Shown here: positions 17,347 through 25,151 of the stretch, piece after piece
Position numbering within the stretch: position 1 is the stretch's first letter
How the letters are laid out: each line of letters starts with the position of its first letter
Source: Hyphomicrobiales bacterium
GTDB lineage: Bacteria; Pseudomonadota; Alphaproteobacteria; Rhizobiales; Rhizobiaceae
Direction: 5' to 3'
Length of the DNA: 48,514 nucleotides
Assembly (NCBI GenBank): GCA_900473685.1
Contig: UCNE01000030.1
Span: 1 to 48,514, forward strand
Position numbers and translations under genes: made by a program
The notes under the pieces: generated by a model
Databases searched by the model: none
What the model was told of the DNA's origin: nothing
Seen by the model: only the letters and a program-made list of their open reading frames with translations

Positions 17347-18726
17347 TTAGAATCCTAAGGTGGCGAGTGCTGCCTCGGCATCGGCAAACAGCTTGGCTTC
17401 GTCGAGCCCGGAGAATTCGCCCTTCTGCCAAACGATGCGGCCGTTGATCATGGTCATATCGGTCGCCATGCCGATGCCGACACGAGGGATCAGGCTCAAC
17501 GGATCATGCCGTGTGCCGACATAGTCGGTGCGTCGGGTGTCGATGGCGAACAGGTCGGCGGCCATGCCAGGCGCAAGGCGGCCGATGTCGTGCCGCCCAA
17601 GCAGGCTTGCACCGCCGGTCGTGCCGTAGCCAAGGAAATCGACCGGTGGCGGCACGGGATGGGCGCGGGTGGAAGACACGAGGCACTGCAGCATGTAGGC
17701 CGAGTGCAGGCAGTACATGAGGTTGGAATTGTCGTTGGAGGCGGCACCATCGCAGCCGAGCCCGACACGCAGGCCAAAAGCCGACATGGCGGGAATATCG
17801 GTGACTTCAGCGCCGACCAGATAGACTGGCTCCGGGCAATGCGCGACGCCGGTCCCGCTCGCCGCCATCGTTTTCAGTTCGTTATGGGTCAATTCCCAGC
17901 AATGGGCATAGAAGGCATCGGGGCCGGCAAAGCCGAGTTCTTCCAGATAATCGACGGTGCGCATGCCGTGGCGGGCCTGAATGACCGGGCTTTCGCCTTC
18001 TCCAACATGGGTGTGCATCATCACGCCACGATCGCGCGCCAGCGCCACAGATTCCACGAAGGTCTCCCGGTAGCAGTTGACCGGCTGGCAGGGCGCAACC
18101 ACGACCTGTCGCATGCTGAAGAGGCTTGTGTCGTGATAATGGTCGATCAGGCGAGCGCAATCGGCAATGAATTCGTCGGTCGTTTCCAACATTTCATTGG
18201 GAATGGTCGAGCCTTCCGACTTTGGCAAGGTATTGCCGCCGCGGCCGGCATGAAAGCGCATGCCGAGCAGTTCGGCCGCTTCGAACTGGCGGTCAATTAG
18301 CCGCTTTCCGGCATGACGGGGGAAATTGTACTGGTGATCAAAGGCCGTGGTGCAGCCATGCTTGATCAGTTCGGCCATCGCCGTGACGGAGGAATGGTAG
18401 AAGCATTCTTCGTTCAGCTGCGAAAAGATCGGATAGATACGATCCAACCACTCGATGACCGATAGCTTTGTCCAGTCGAGTTCGGAGCGGTTGCGCACGA
18501 AGCACTGGAAGAAATGATGGTGAGTGTTGACAAGGCCGGGATAGACGAACCAGCCGGTTGCATCCTGTATGGTTGTGCCTGCAGGCAGCGCCCCGGCGCT
18601 GAGATTTTCACCGATCGCCTGGATCGCCGGCCCGTTGGTCAGGACATCGACATTGCGATGGACGACCGGTCCCTTGCCGTCATCGACGATCACAGCTGCG
18701 CAATTTTTCAGAACATAGCCGGTCAT
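17347..18726 (-). CDS. Amidohydrolase, 8-oxoguanine deaminase / atrazine chlorohydrolase-like (COG0402)
   Basis: A cytoplasmic metal-dependent hydrolase of 459 residues of the cytosine deaminase/TrzN/AtzA group. Metal and catalytic motifs in order are VNTHHHFFQ (about 65), HTHVGEG (about 245), HCWELTHNEL (about 280) and GCDGAASND (about 330). The C-terminal GRLAPGMAADLFAID and DPLSLI..VGIGMATDMTMINGRIVWQ strands are typical. Close family members include 8-oxoguanine deaminase of Pseudomonas and s-triazine hydrolases, so a deamination or dechlorination-type reaction on a purine-like ring is expected. It starts one base after the GST stop and precedes the BMP receptor by 25 bases, inside one operon. 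The exact substrate cannot be read from sequence. Confidence 0.87.
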   Translation of the reverse strand: MTGYVLKNCAAVIVDDGKGPVVHRNVDVLTNGPAIQAIGENLSAGALPAGTTIQDATGWFVYPGLVNTHHHFFQCFVRNRSELDWTKLSVIEWLDRIYPIFSQLNEECFYHSSVTAMAELIKHGCTTAFDHQYNFPRHAGKRLIDRQFEAAELLGMRFHAGRGGNTLPKSEGSTIPNEMLETTDEFIADCARLIDHYHDTSLFSMRQVVVAPCQPVNCYRETFVESVALARDRGVMMHTHVGEGESPVIQARHGMRTVDYLEELGFAGPDAFYAHCWELTHNELKTMAASGTGVAHCPEPVYLVGAEVTDIPAMSAFGLRVGLGCDGAASNDNSNLMYCLHSAYMLQCLVSSTRAHPVPPPVDFLGYGTTGGASLLGRHDIGRLAPGMAADLFAIDTRRTDYVGTRHDPLSLIPRVGIGMATDMTMINGRIVWQKGEFSGLDEAKLFADAEAALATLGF

Positions 18727-18727
18727 G

Positions 18728-19387
18728 TCATGCCTCGCCCGCTTCGATATGAGGTTCGGGCTTCAGTTCATGGAGCCGGTGAATGCCGGGCATCTCGATG
18801 AAATGATCAAGGCCGCGCAGCGCCCGCGACCAGAGCCGGATCGCCGGATAGGGATCAAGCGAGACGCCGCCGTCGGGTGCGAGCGCAACGTAGGGAAAGC
18901 AGGCAATATCGGCGACGGTCAGCCGGTTGGCCGCAAGGAAGCGCATGCCACGCAGGCTTTGTTCCACGAGACCCGCTTCCAATTCGCGAAGGGCAAGAAC
19001 CCCTTGCGCCTGAAGCGCGCCGATATCACCCGGCCGCAGCAGCATTTCGGTGAGCCTTGCGCCACCAAGGCTTGCTGTCAGCCGGCCGGAAAAAGAGAGC
19101 CATTGCTGGACCCGCGCGGCTTCCTCGGCACTTGCGACGGCAAGCCATTCGGGCGCTGCCTTGGCCGCGAGATAGACAAGGATGGCCGAGGATTCGGTCA
19201 GGATCAGATCGCCGTCCACAAAGATCGGGATCGAACCGGCTGGATTGAGCGCCAGGAGTTCCGCGCCCTTATGCTCAGCACCGGGATGAAAATCCACCGG
19301 GCGGATATCAAGCGTCACGCCGGTGAGCGCCGCCATCAGGCGCACCTTGTAGCAACTGGGGGAGAGAATGTAATCGTAGAGCTTCAT
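18728..19387 (-). CDS. Glutathione S-transferase-like protein (possible NdmE-type partner)
   Basis: A GST-fold protein of 219 residues. The thioredoxin-like N-terminal domain (1-80) has KLYDYILSPSCYKVRLMAALTG, NPAGSIPIFVDGDLILTESSAILVYLA (cis-Pro and glutathione-site ESSAI). A helical C-terminal domain follows, with FLAANRLTVADIACFPYVA. The ATG overlaps the stop of the Rieske catalytic subunit gene as ATGA, so the two are translationally coupled. In caffeine-degrading Pseudomonas putida CBB5 a GST-like protein, NdmE, is a structural partner of the N7-demethylase NdmC-NdmD. The same three-gene combination occurs here. Whether it is an enzyme using glutathione or a scaffold is unknown; the scaffold role is inference. 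Confidence 0.87.
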   Translation of the reverse strand: MKLYDYILSPSCYKVRLMAALTGVTLDIRPVDFHPGAEHKGAELLALNPAGSIPIFVDGDLILTESSAILVYLAAKAAPEWLAVASAEEAARVQQWLSFSGRLTASLGGARLTEMLLRPGDIGALQAQGVLALRELEAGLVEQSLRGMRFLAANRLTVADIACFPYVALAPDGGVSLDPYPAIRLWSRALRGLDHFIEMPGIHRLHELKPEPHIEAGEA

Positions 19388-20229
19388 TGGGCCACCAGCT
19401 GTGCACCATAGGTGTAGTTGTGGCGTTTGAGCCAGCGCCGATAGGCGACAGACGTGAGATCGGCGCGGGTCGGGATTTCCATGCCAGGGTCAAGCGGCAG
19501 GAGGCGCGGAATCTGGTTTTCGAGGATCGACCGGTCCTGCAGGAAAATCGTCTGCTGGAAGTGAATGAGATCGGTTAGTGACGTCGTGTCATCGAACAAC
19601 GCCATCCACGGCCAGACGTCGCACAGGTCTTCGGCAAGCGGCTGAACAAACAGGGTGATGACGTCCCATTCGCTCGGGCGCGGCGGGCATGTCTTGTAGA
19701 GGACCGAACAGGTCGGGGCCGGCACCCGGTACATATATTCCGTAGTGATGCCGCCGCTTGCCGACTTTGCTGCCTGCGGCTGATAAAATTTCACCTGGGT
19801 TGCCCAGACTTCATCGACATCCTCGCGGATCTCGACCTTGTAATTCTGGACCTCCGTGTGCGGCTCGGCGCCGAGGATATCGGTGTGGACGAAGGGGAAG
19901 TGGGCGATATCGAGGAAATTTTCGATGGCGCGCAATGGCGAGCAGCGCACGCGAACCACGCCGACATCAACGAAGCGCCGGCCGGGCTGATCAGCCTCGG
20001 GGATCGGGAAAAGCTCCTTCTTCGGCGCACCGAGGGACGACCAGACATGGCCGTAGCGTACGCGCACCGGCAAGACGCGGCCATTGCTACCGGTTACCTT
20101 GGCATCGCCATTTTCATCACACACAACCTCGATCGGTTCCCCCATCAGCGCGGTCGCGCGCCCCGTCTGGTCGAGCTCACTGGCCAAGCCGACCGGATAC
20201 CATTCGTCGATCATTGCCTGCATGGTCAT
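19384..20229 (-). CDS. Rieske-type oxygenase catalytic subunit lacking the [2Fe-2S] ligands (NdmC-like)
   Basis: A 281-residue protein homologous to the alpha chains of Rieske non-heme iron oxygenases (NdmA/VanA group). It starts like a Rieske domain (MIDEWYPVGLASEL, MGEPIEVVCDENGDAKV) but the cluster-binding CxH...CxxH segment is absent; the sequence goes directly to GRVLPVRVRYGHVWSSLG. The mononuclear-iron site is intact: N104-x2-D107-x2-H110-x4-H115 (ENFLDIAHFPFVH), and a likely carboxylate ligand in the QDRSILENQ helix. The C-terminal VAYRRWLKRH is typical of the NdmA-like group. It overlaps the separate Rieske protein gene (ATGA), which presumably supplies the electron. NdmC of P. putida is likewise cluster-less. 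The reaction is likely N- or O-dealkylation or hydroxylation; the substrate is unproven. Confidence 0.86.
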   Translation of the reverse strand: MTMQAMIDEWYPVGLASELDQTGRATALMGEPIEVVCDENGDAKVTGSNGRVLPVRVRYGHVWSSLGAPKKELFPIPEADQPGRRFVDVGVVRVRCSPLRAIENFLDIAHFPFVHTDILGAEPHTEVQNYKVEIREDVDEVWATQVKFYQPQAAKSASGGITTEYMYRVPAPTCSVLYKTCPPRPSEWDVITLFVQPLAEDLCDVWPWMALFDDTTSLTDLIHFQQTIFLQDRSILENQIPRLLPLDPGMEIPTRADLTSVAYRRWLKRHNYTYGAQLVAQ

Positions 20230-20879
20230 GGCGCGATCCCCTTCGTGTGGAGATTCTCGGCCTTGCGGCGCAGGCTTTCAGCCGCCCGCGAAGCGGCGAT
20301 GCCGGCAGTAGGGTCGGCCGTGCCCTTGATCAGTACGTGGATCAATGTCTTACCCTCAGTCTGGGCTGATAGCAGGAGACGAATAATCCCGGGGCTCTGG
20401 GCGAGATCAACGACACCTTCTGCGCTCGCCCTCACGCCCGCTGCAGCCTCGATCGCGGCGACATCGGCGTGCGCCGTCAGGGAGCGCAGCGGAATGAGCC
20501 CGTCCAGTCTGGGCGGTCCGCCCTCGGGCTGCCCAGCAGCGACCCAGATGACCCCGTCGGTTTCTTCGACCACATGGGTTGCCACCCGGATCGTCTCTGG
20601 CGGCACCAACCCTGGGTGCGCCGGAATGCGAAGACAGTTTCCAGCCTGTGCATAGCTCCAGCCGTGATAAATGCAGGAGAGTGCCTCGCCGCGCACGAAG
20701 CCGTGGGACAGGCGCATGCCGCGATGCGGACAGCGATCAGCCGATGCCGTTGCATGTCCCGAATCAGTTCGCCAAAGGGCAATTGATCCGCCAGGTATTT
20801 GTGCCGGCATAACAGTTCCCGCCGGCAAATCTGCGGAAAGGGCGACTGGCGTCCACGAGCCCGTCGTGTCGGAATGCAT
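20226..20879 (-). CDS. Stand-alone Rieske [2Fe-2S] protein with a C-terminal extension
   Basis: A 217-residue protein whose residues 8-115 form a Rieske domain of the oxygenase type, with cluster ligands C50-x-H52 (RCPHRG) and C69-x2-H72 (CIYHGW). Residues from about 120 onward (AHADVAAIEAAAGVRASAEG...LLLSAQTEGKTLIHVLIKGTADPT) do not resemble the non-heme iron domain and have no iron ligands I can see. It is the first gene of the operon and overlaps the next by ATGA. It probably donates electrons to the cluster-less catalytic subunit, as the Rieske part of NdmD does for NdmC. Unlike NdmD it has no flavin or plant-type ferredoxin reductase domains, and no reductase gene is visible in the window. 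Confidence 0.85.
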   Translation of the reverse strand: MHSDTTGSWTPVALSADLPAGTVMPAQIPGGSIALWRTDSGHATASADRCPHRGMRLSHGFVRGEALSCIYHGWSYAQAGNCLRIPAHPGLVPPETIRVATHVVEETDGVIWVAAGQPEGGPPRLDGLIPLRSLTAHADVAAIEAAAGVRASAEGVVDLAQSPGIIRLLLSAQTEGKTLIHVLIKGTADPTAGIAASRAAESLRRKAENLHTKGIAP

Positions 20880-21044
20880 GACTGAACTTTCTAAACAAAA
20901 TCAAACAGTAGCCAAGTTTTCTCGTGCTGTCAGGCGCGCGACATTCCACTCGGCGATCGTCACGTTTGCATAAATTTTCCGCATTGGCAAGAATGATCAA
21001 ATAAACGGCACAGGTTGTGCCGGCCGCAGAAGTTCGCGTGCCTG

Positions 21045-21314
21045 TCAGGCGGTTTCATGCTTCATAGACTTGCGCTCGATCGACTCGACCCAGACGTCGA
21101 TTGGCCCCAGCGAACACCCCATCTCCATCATGTCGATCAGTTCCTCCAGGCCTTCGACTTCCAGTTCGATCCTGTTGGAACTGGCATGGGATATCGCTTG
21201 CGAAATCCCCAGCTTAGCCGCATGACGTCGGATCCATGGTAAGAAGGAGGCTGCATCAAGATCGCCAAGGATAGTCATCCTCTCCCGGGTGCGGCCGCTG
21301 TATTGCTCCGTCAT
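21045..21314 (-). CDS. Acylphosphatase-like small protein with altered active site
   Basis: An 89-residue protein whose pattern follows the acylphosphatase fold: beta strand (MTILGDL), helix SFLPWIRRHAAKLG, strand AISHASSNRIELEVEG, helix LEELIDMMEMG and final strand VWVESIER. In active acylphosphatases the first loop is GxVQGVxFR and the second strand carries a catalytic Asn (RNxxDG). Here the loop is GDLDAASFL, so the phosphate-binding Arg is replaced, and the Asn position is not conserved. It is therefore probably a non-catalytic binding protein. GAGG precedes the ATG at 21314. It lies 165 bases upstream of the Rieske operon on the same strand. Function unknown; fold call moderately sure. 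Confidence 0.6.
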   Translation of the reverse strand: MTEQYSGRTRERMTILGDLDAASFLPWIRRHAAKLGISQAISHASSNRIELEVEGLEELIDMMEMGCSLGPIDVWVESIERKSMKHETA

Positions 21315-21590
21315 GGCGGACCTCGCATTTCATTTGTCTGTGCATAGAATAACGGTTGGATAAGGCTGTGGAAGGGAATTGTTGCAGAAATATCGGCGTT
21401 GCTGATTTTTGGCATTCACTTTCACCGTCACTCTTCATTCACCAGCAACACCTCCCGCCTCCTCAAAAAACACCGGGGTATTTCGATGAAGACGCGGAAC
21501 AACAGCGGCTTAACAGTTCCATGCATGTCCTCAATCGCCAATAATGGTAGTGAACGTTCATGGAGGAGCAGAACGAGGGGGTTTCGGGGT

Positions 21591-22292
21591 TTATCGCCGG
21601 AACGCTTCCCGCAGGTCGCTCCCCTTGTTTTCGCGCATGTAGAGGTCGGCTTCGATATGATCGATGTGATGGGCCATCAGGTGACAGGCGTGATTGAGAT
21701 CGCCACGCTCGATGGCTGTGACGATGTCCTGGTGCTCCTGGTGGCCACAGCTTGAAATGGCCGATTGCCCGTAGAGTGCGATGACTAAGGACGAGCGGGC
21801 GACAAGTTCATCCATGAACCGCTGCATAACGGCATTGCCGGTCATCGAGGCGAGCATCAGGTGGAAATCGCCGGATGCCTTGATCTCGGCGCGCCGTGCC
21901 GTCTGTCCGCGCTCGTTCATCAGGCGACCTTCTTCCAACAGCAATTGCCGTAGATAATGGAAATGTGACGGGCCCATATGCTTTGCGGCTTCGCGCAAGA
22001 TGCCCGGCTCGATCATCCGGCGCGTGGCGAATATCTGGCGGGCTTCCTCCGGTGAGGGGTAGGCGACGAAGGCGCCACGGTTCTTCTCGACATTGACGAG
22101 GCCTTCATAAGAGAGGGCCTGAAGGGCACCACGGACCAGCGTTCGGCTGACGTTGAACAAGGCGCCCACATCGGCTTCCGAAAGCTTGGTGCCGGGCGCA
22201 AGCCGGCGGTCGACGATCGCATCGCGAATGGAGTCGCGGATATAATGCGTGCTGATGTCGATCTGCTCTTCGTCGGGCATTGCGGTTTTCAT
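21591..22292 (-). CDS. GntR-family regulator, FCD (FadR/VanR) type
   Basis: A transcription factor of about 233 residues. The N-terminal winged helix-turn-helix (about 15-75: IRDSIRDAIVDRRLAPGTKLSEADVGALFNVSRTLVRGALQAL) is followed by an all-helical FCD ligand domain with metal-site-like residues (DFHLML, the HQEHQDIVTAIERGD motif and CHLMAHHIDHIEADL). The frame is open upstream, but I choose the ATG at 22292 (MKTAMPDEEQ) near the start of homology; a second ATG lies four codons later. It is divergent from the polyamine-type ABC operon starting at 22561 and upstream of the acylphosphatase-like gene on the same strand. It is likely a repressor responsive to the imported compound or a carboxylate/hydantoin derivative. 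Confidence 0.88.
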   Translation of the reverse strand: MKTAMPDEEQIDISTHYIRDSIRDAIVDRRLAPGTKLSEADVGALFNVSRTLVRGALQALSYEGLVNVEKNRGAFVAYPSPEEARQIFATRRMIEPGILREAAKHMGPSHFHYLRQLLLEEGRLMNERGQTARRAEIKASGDFHLMLASMTGNAVMQRFMDELVARSSLVIALYGQSAISSCGHQEHQDIVTAIERGDLNHACHLMAHHIDHIEADLYMRENKGSDLREAFRR

Positions 22293-22378
22293 CAAGGCTC
22301 GTTTCGCGTTCCTGACATCTATCCTAGCGTTGTTTTCGGGCGAAGTTAATCGAAATTTGTCGGCATATGATTGGCGAA

Positions 22379-22390
22379 ATTGTATACGAT
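22379..22390. promoter_or_regulatory. Candidate GntR operator
   Basis: ATTGTATACGAT, centred on the palindrome GTATAC, lies in the AT-rich region between the GntR gene and the ABC operon. VanR/FadR-type regulators commonly bind short palindromes with this kind of centre. It falls upstream of the proposed GntR start and about 170 bases before the ATPase start. Confidence 0.35.
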
Positions 22391-22560
22391 CACCTGCTGA
22401 CATTGCAGACGAACGGCTATATTTTAAGCAATGCTTACATTGTTCAAAATTGCATCATCTTTCTGATGGCGAAAATTATATAGATTTTTCAAAGACTTGT
22501 TTCTCAGTGATCAGTTTGGCACGCTTGATGCATTGCTCTTCCCGTCACAGGGGAGACATG

Positions 22561-23649
22561 ATGTCCAAAGCGGCAGAAATCGATATCGTATCCGTTTCCA
22601 AGATTTATGGCAGCACCACTGCCGTCCATTCCATCAGCTTAAAAATACCCTCCGGCAGCTATTGCTGCTTCCTTGGCCCGTCCGGCTGCGGCAAGACCTC
22701 GACGCTCAGGATGATTGCCGGCCACGAGAGCATTTCGTCAGGCGACATCCGGCTGGGCAATATTGTCGTGACGGATTTCCCGCCGGCCAAACGCGGCACG
22801 GCGATGATGTTCCAGTCCTATGCGCTGTTTCCCCATCTCGACCTCATCGACAACGTCGCCTTCAGCCTGAAGATGAAGGGCGTGGAGAGGCAAGAGCGCC
22901 GGGCAAAGGCGCTCGACATGTTGAGGCTGATGCAGATGGAGCCCTATGCCAACCGCCGGCCGGCCCAGCTTTCCGGCGGCCAGCAGCAACGCGTAGCGTT
23001 GGCGCGGGCGCTGATCACCGATCCGGAAGCCCTGCTGCTCGACGAGCCGCTGTCGGCGCTCGACCCATTTTTGAAGATCCGCATGCGGGCCGAGTTGAAG
23101 AAACTGCAGAAGAGCCTCGGCATCACCTTCGTGCACGTCACCCATAGCCAGGAAGAGGCGATGGCGCTGGCCGATATCATCGTCATCATGAACGACGGCC
23201 GCATCGAGCAGGCGGCGCCTCCGCGCGAACTGTTCGAGCGCCCGGCCACAGCTTTCGTTGCCCGCTTCATGGGCGACCACAATGTTCTGACCGGCCGTGT
23301 CGTCGACAGCGGCGAGGGCAAAGTGACGCTGGACGTTGCCGAAGGCCAGACATTCACCGTCGCCGGTCCGGCGCAGCAGCCGGGCGCGCCGATCGATATC
23401 GGCGTGCGCACCGATCGCGTGCGGCTGGCCACACCATCGGAGAAAACACTTGGCTTCAACGGCATCGTCACCAATGTCGAATACCGCGGCGCCTCCGTGA
23501 AGATCACCGTCGCGGGTGCCGGCAGCGACGATTTCACCGTTATCGCCACCGATGCCGATTATTTCGAAAAGCCCGTCTCGGTCGGCGATGCGGTGCCGCT
23601 CAGCTGGGGCCTCGAGGATGCCGTCCTGCTTGGCCGGATTGCCGCCTGA
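22561..23649 (+). CDS. ABC transporter ATPase, spermidine/putrescine type (PotA-like)
   Basis: The cytoplasmic ATPase (362 aa) of a polyamine-type importer. It shows Walker A GPSGCGKTS, Q-loop FQSYALFPH, signature LSGGQQQRVALARAL, Walker B ALLLDEPLSALDP and H-loop HVTHSQEEA. A C-terminal TOBE domain runs from about residue 285 (DIGVRTDRVRLATP). Two adjacent ATGs exist (22558 and 22561); the second has better spacing to the GGGGAG ribosome site. It is the first gene of a rightward operon: ATPase, binding protein, two permeases and a racemase. The relatively long AT-rich 5' region would hold the promoter. Confidence 0.92.
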   Translation: MSKAAEIDIVSVSKIYGSTTAVHSISLKIPSGSYCCFLGPSGCGKTSTLRMIAGHESISSGDIRLGNIVVTDFPPAKRGTAMMFQSYALFPHLDLIDNVAFSLKMKGVERQERRAKALDMLRLMQMEPYANRRPAQLSGGQQQRVALARALITDPEALLLDEPLSALDPFLKIRMRAELKKLQKSLGITFVHVTHSQEEAMALADIIVIMNDGRIEQAAPPRELFERPATAFVARFMGDHNVLTGRVVDSGEGKVTLDVAEGQTFTVAGPAQQPGAPIDIGVRTDRVRLATPSEKTLGFNGIVTNVEYRGASVKITVAGAGSDDFTVIATDADYFEKPVSVGDAVPLSWGLEDAVLLGRIAA

Positions 23650-23655
23650 TCCTTC

Positions 23656-23673
23656 CATCACCATCACCATCAC
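23656..23673 (+). repeat. Three tandem CATCAC hexamers
   Basis: CATCAC three times, directly in the 41-base gap between the ATPase stop and the binding-protein start. It is in frame with the ATPase, so readthrough of TGA (23647-23649) would add a run of six histidines before the next stop. Most likely a simple repeat. Confidence 0.8.
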
Positions 23674-23690
23674 AAAAAGAGGGAACTGAC

Positions 23691-24980
23691 ATGACCAATG
23701 ACACTAAGACTCCCAAGGGCATTTCAAGGCGCGGCCTGCTGAAGTCCGGTGCGGCCGCAACCGGCGCCATCGTCGGCTCCGGCTTGATCACCGGCTTTCC
23801 GACCATTTGGGCGCAGAACCCGATCACGCTGCGCCAGTTCGGCACCGGCGTCTCGAACATCAACGCCATCGCCGAAAAGTGCAAAGCCGATCTCGGTATC
23901 ACGCTGGAGATGACAGCAACGGATTCGGACGCCGCCGCCCAACGCGCCGTCACCCAGCCGGATAGCTACGATATCGCCGACATCGAATACTGGATCCTGA
24001 AGAAGGTCTTCCCGGCCGGCGTCATCCAGCCAATGGATATCAAGAAGCTGAAATATTACGACAAGATCGTGCCGCTGTTCAAAACCGGCAAGCTGAAGCC
24101 AGACAGCATCATTGCACAGGGCACCGCGCCGCATACCGTCGGCTATGTCGAAGCCATCGGTGACAAGACTTTTGCCAAGGGCGAAACCCAATTCTTCACC
24201 ATGGTCCCGACCATCTACAATGCCGACACACTTGGTATTCGCCCGGACCTCGTCGGTCGTGACATCACCTCTTGGGCCGATATCATGGATCCGGCCTTCA
24301 AGGGCAAGACCTCGATCCTCAACATCCCGTCGATCGGCATTATGGATGCCGCGATGATCATGGAATCTATGGGCAACATCAAATATGCCGACAAGGGCAA
24401 CATGACCAAGGAAGAGATCGACGCCACGATCGACTTCCTGATCAAGGCCAAGCAGGATGGCCAGTTCCGCGCCTTCTGGAAGTCCTTTGATGAATCGGTC
24501 AACCTGATGGCTTCGGGCGAGGTCGTCATCCAGTCGATGTGGTCGCCGGCCGTTGCCGCTGTCCGCTCCAAGGGCATCGCCTGCAAGTATCAACCGCTCA
24601 AGGAAGGTTATCGCTCGTGGGGCGGCGGTCTCGGCCTTGCTGCCCATCTTGAAGGCGCACAGCTCGACGCAGCGTATGAGTACATCAACTGGTACACGTC
24701 GGGCTGGGTCGGCGGCTACCTCAACCGCCAAGGCTACTATTCCGCTGCCATGGACACCGCCAAGGAATTCATGACCGCCGACGAATGGGGCTACTGGATC
24801 GAAGGCAAGGCTGCGAGCGGTGACATCATGTCTCCGGAAGGCAAGATCATGGAGAAGGCCGGTGCCGTGCGCGACGGCGGCTCCTTCGAGGAGCGCATGG
24901 GCAAGGTCGCCTGCTGGAACTCAGTGATGGACGAGGATCGCTACATGGTGAAGCGCTGGAACGAATTCATCGCTGCTTAA
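23691..24980 (+). CDS. ABC transporter periplasmic binding protein, PotD/PotF-like
   Basis: A periplasmic receptor of 429 residues. The N-terminus has a Tat signal (ISRRGLLKSGAAATGAIVGSGLITG, with SRRGLLK). The mature protein belongs to the solute-binding family 1 group used by spermidine/putrescine importers: ADIEYWILKKVFPAGVIQPMD, FKGKTSILNIPSIGIMDAAM, VIQSMWSPAVAAVRSKG and EYINWYTSGWVGGYLNRQGYY. The length is above that of PotD but common in rhizobial members. Rhizobial proteins of this type import diverse small nitrogen compounds, so polyamines are not assured. Linkage to a hydantoin/allantoin-type racemase suggests a cyclic ureide or amino acid derivative. A GAGGGA ribosome site lies eight bases upstream. 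Confidence 0.9.
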   Translation: MTNDTKTPKGISRRGLLKSGAAATGAIVGSGLITGFPTIWAQNPITLRQFGTGVSNINAIAEKCKADLGITLEMTATDSDAAAQRAVTQPDSYDIADIEYWILKKVFPAGVIQPMDIKKLKYYDKIVPLFKTGKLKPDSIIAQGTAPHTVGYVEAIGDKTFAKGETQFFTMVPTIYNADTLGIRPDLVGRDITSWADIMDPAFKGKTSILNIPSIGIMDAAMIMESMGNIKYADKGNMTKEEIDATIDFLIKAKQDGQFRAFWKSFDESVNLMASGEVVIQSMWSPAVAAVRSKGIACKYQPLKEGYRSWGGGLGLAAHLEGAQLDAAYEYINWYTSGWVGGYLNRQGYYSAAMDTAKEFMTADEWGYWIEGKAASGDIMSPEGKIMEKAGAVRDGGSFEERMGKVACWNSVMDEDRYMVKRWNEFIAA

Positions 24981-24987
24981 GGAAAAT

Positions 24988-25102
24988 GCCCCTCACCCTA
25001 GCCCTCTCCCCGCATGCGGGGAGAGGGGGCAACGGAGTTTGCGGCAGGGGCACCTTCTCCCCGCCTACGGGGAGAAGGTGCCCGGCAGGCCGGATGAGGG
25101 GC
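24988..25102. repeat. RIME-like rhizobial intergenic mosaic element
   Basis: Two strong palindromes within a shared outer inverted repeat (GCCCCTCA at 24988-24995 and TGAGGGGC at 25095-25102). Palindrome one spans 25002-25027 with 12-bp arms (CCCTCTCCCCGC) and a 2-base loop. Palindrome two spans 25048-25083 with 16-bp arms and a 4-base loop. The sequence CCTCACCCTAGCCCTCTCCCC is typical of RIME repeats in Rhizobium genomes. It sits between the receptor and permease genes, where the hairpins could limit transcription or protect the upstream mRNA so that receptor exceeds permease. Confidence 0.8.
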
Positions 25103-25151
25103 TTTTCGCCCGCATATTGAATGCAGTTCGACGGAACCGGAGACCCACCAC

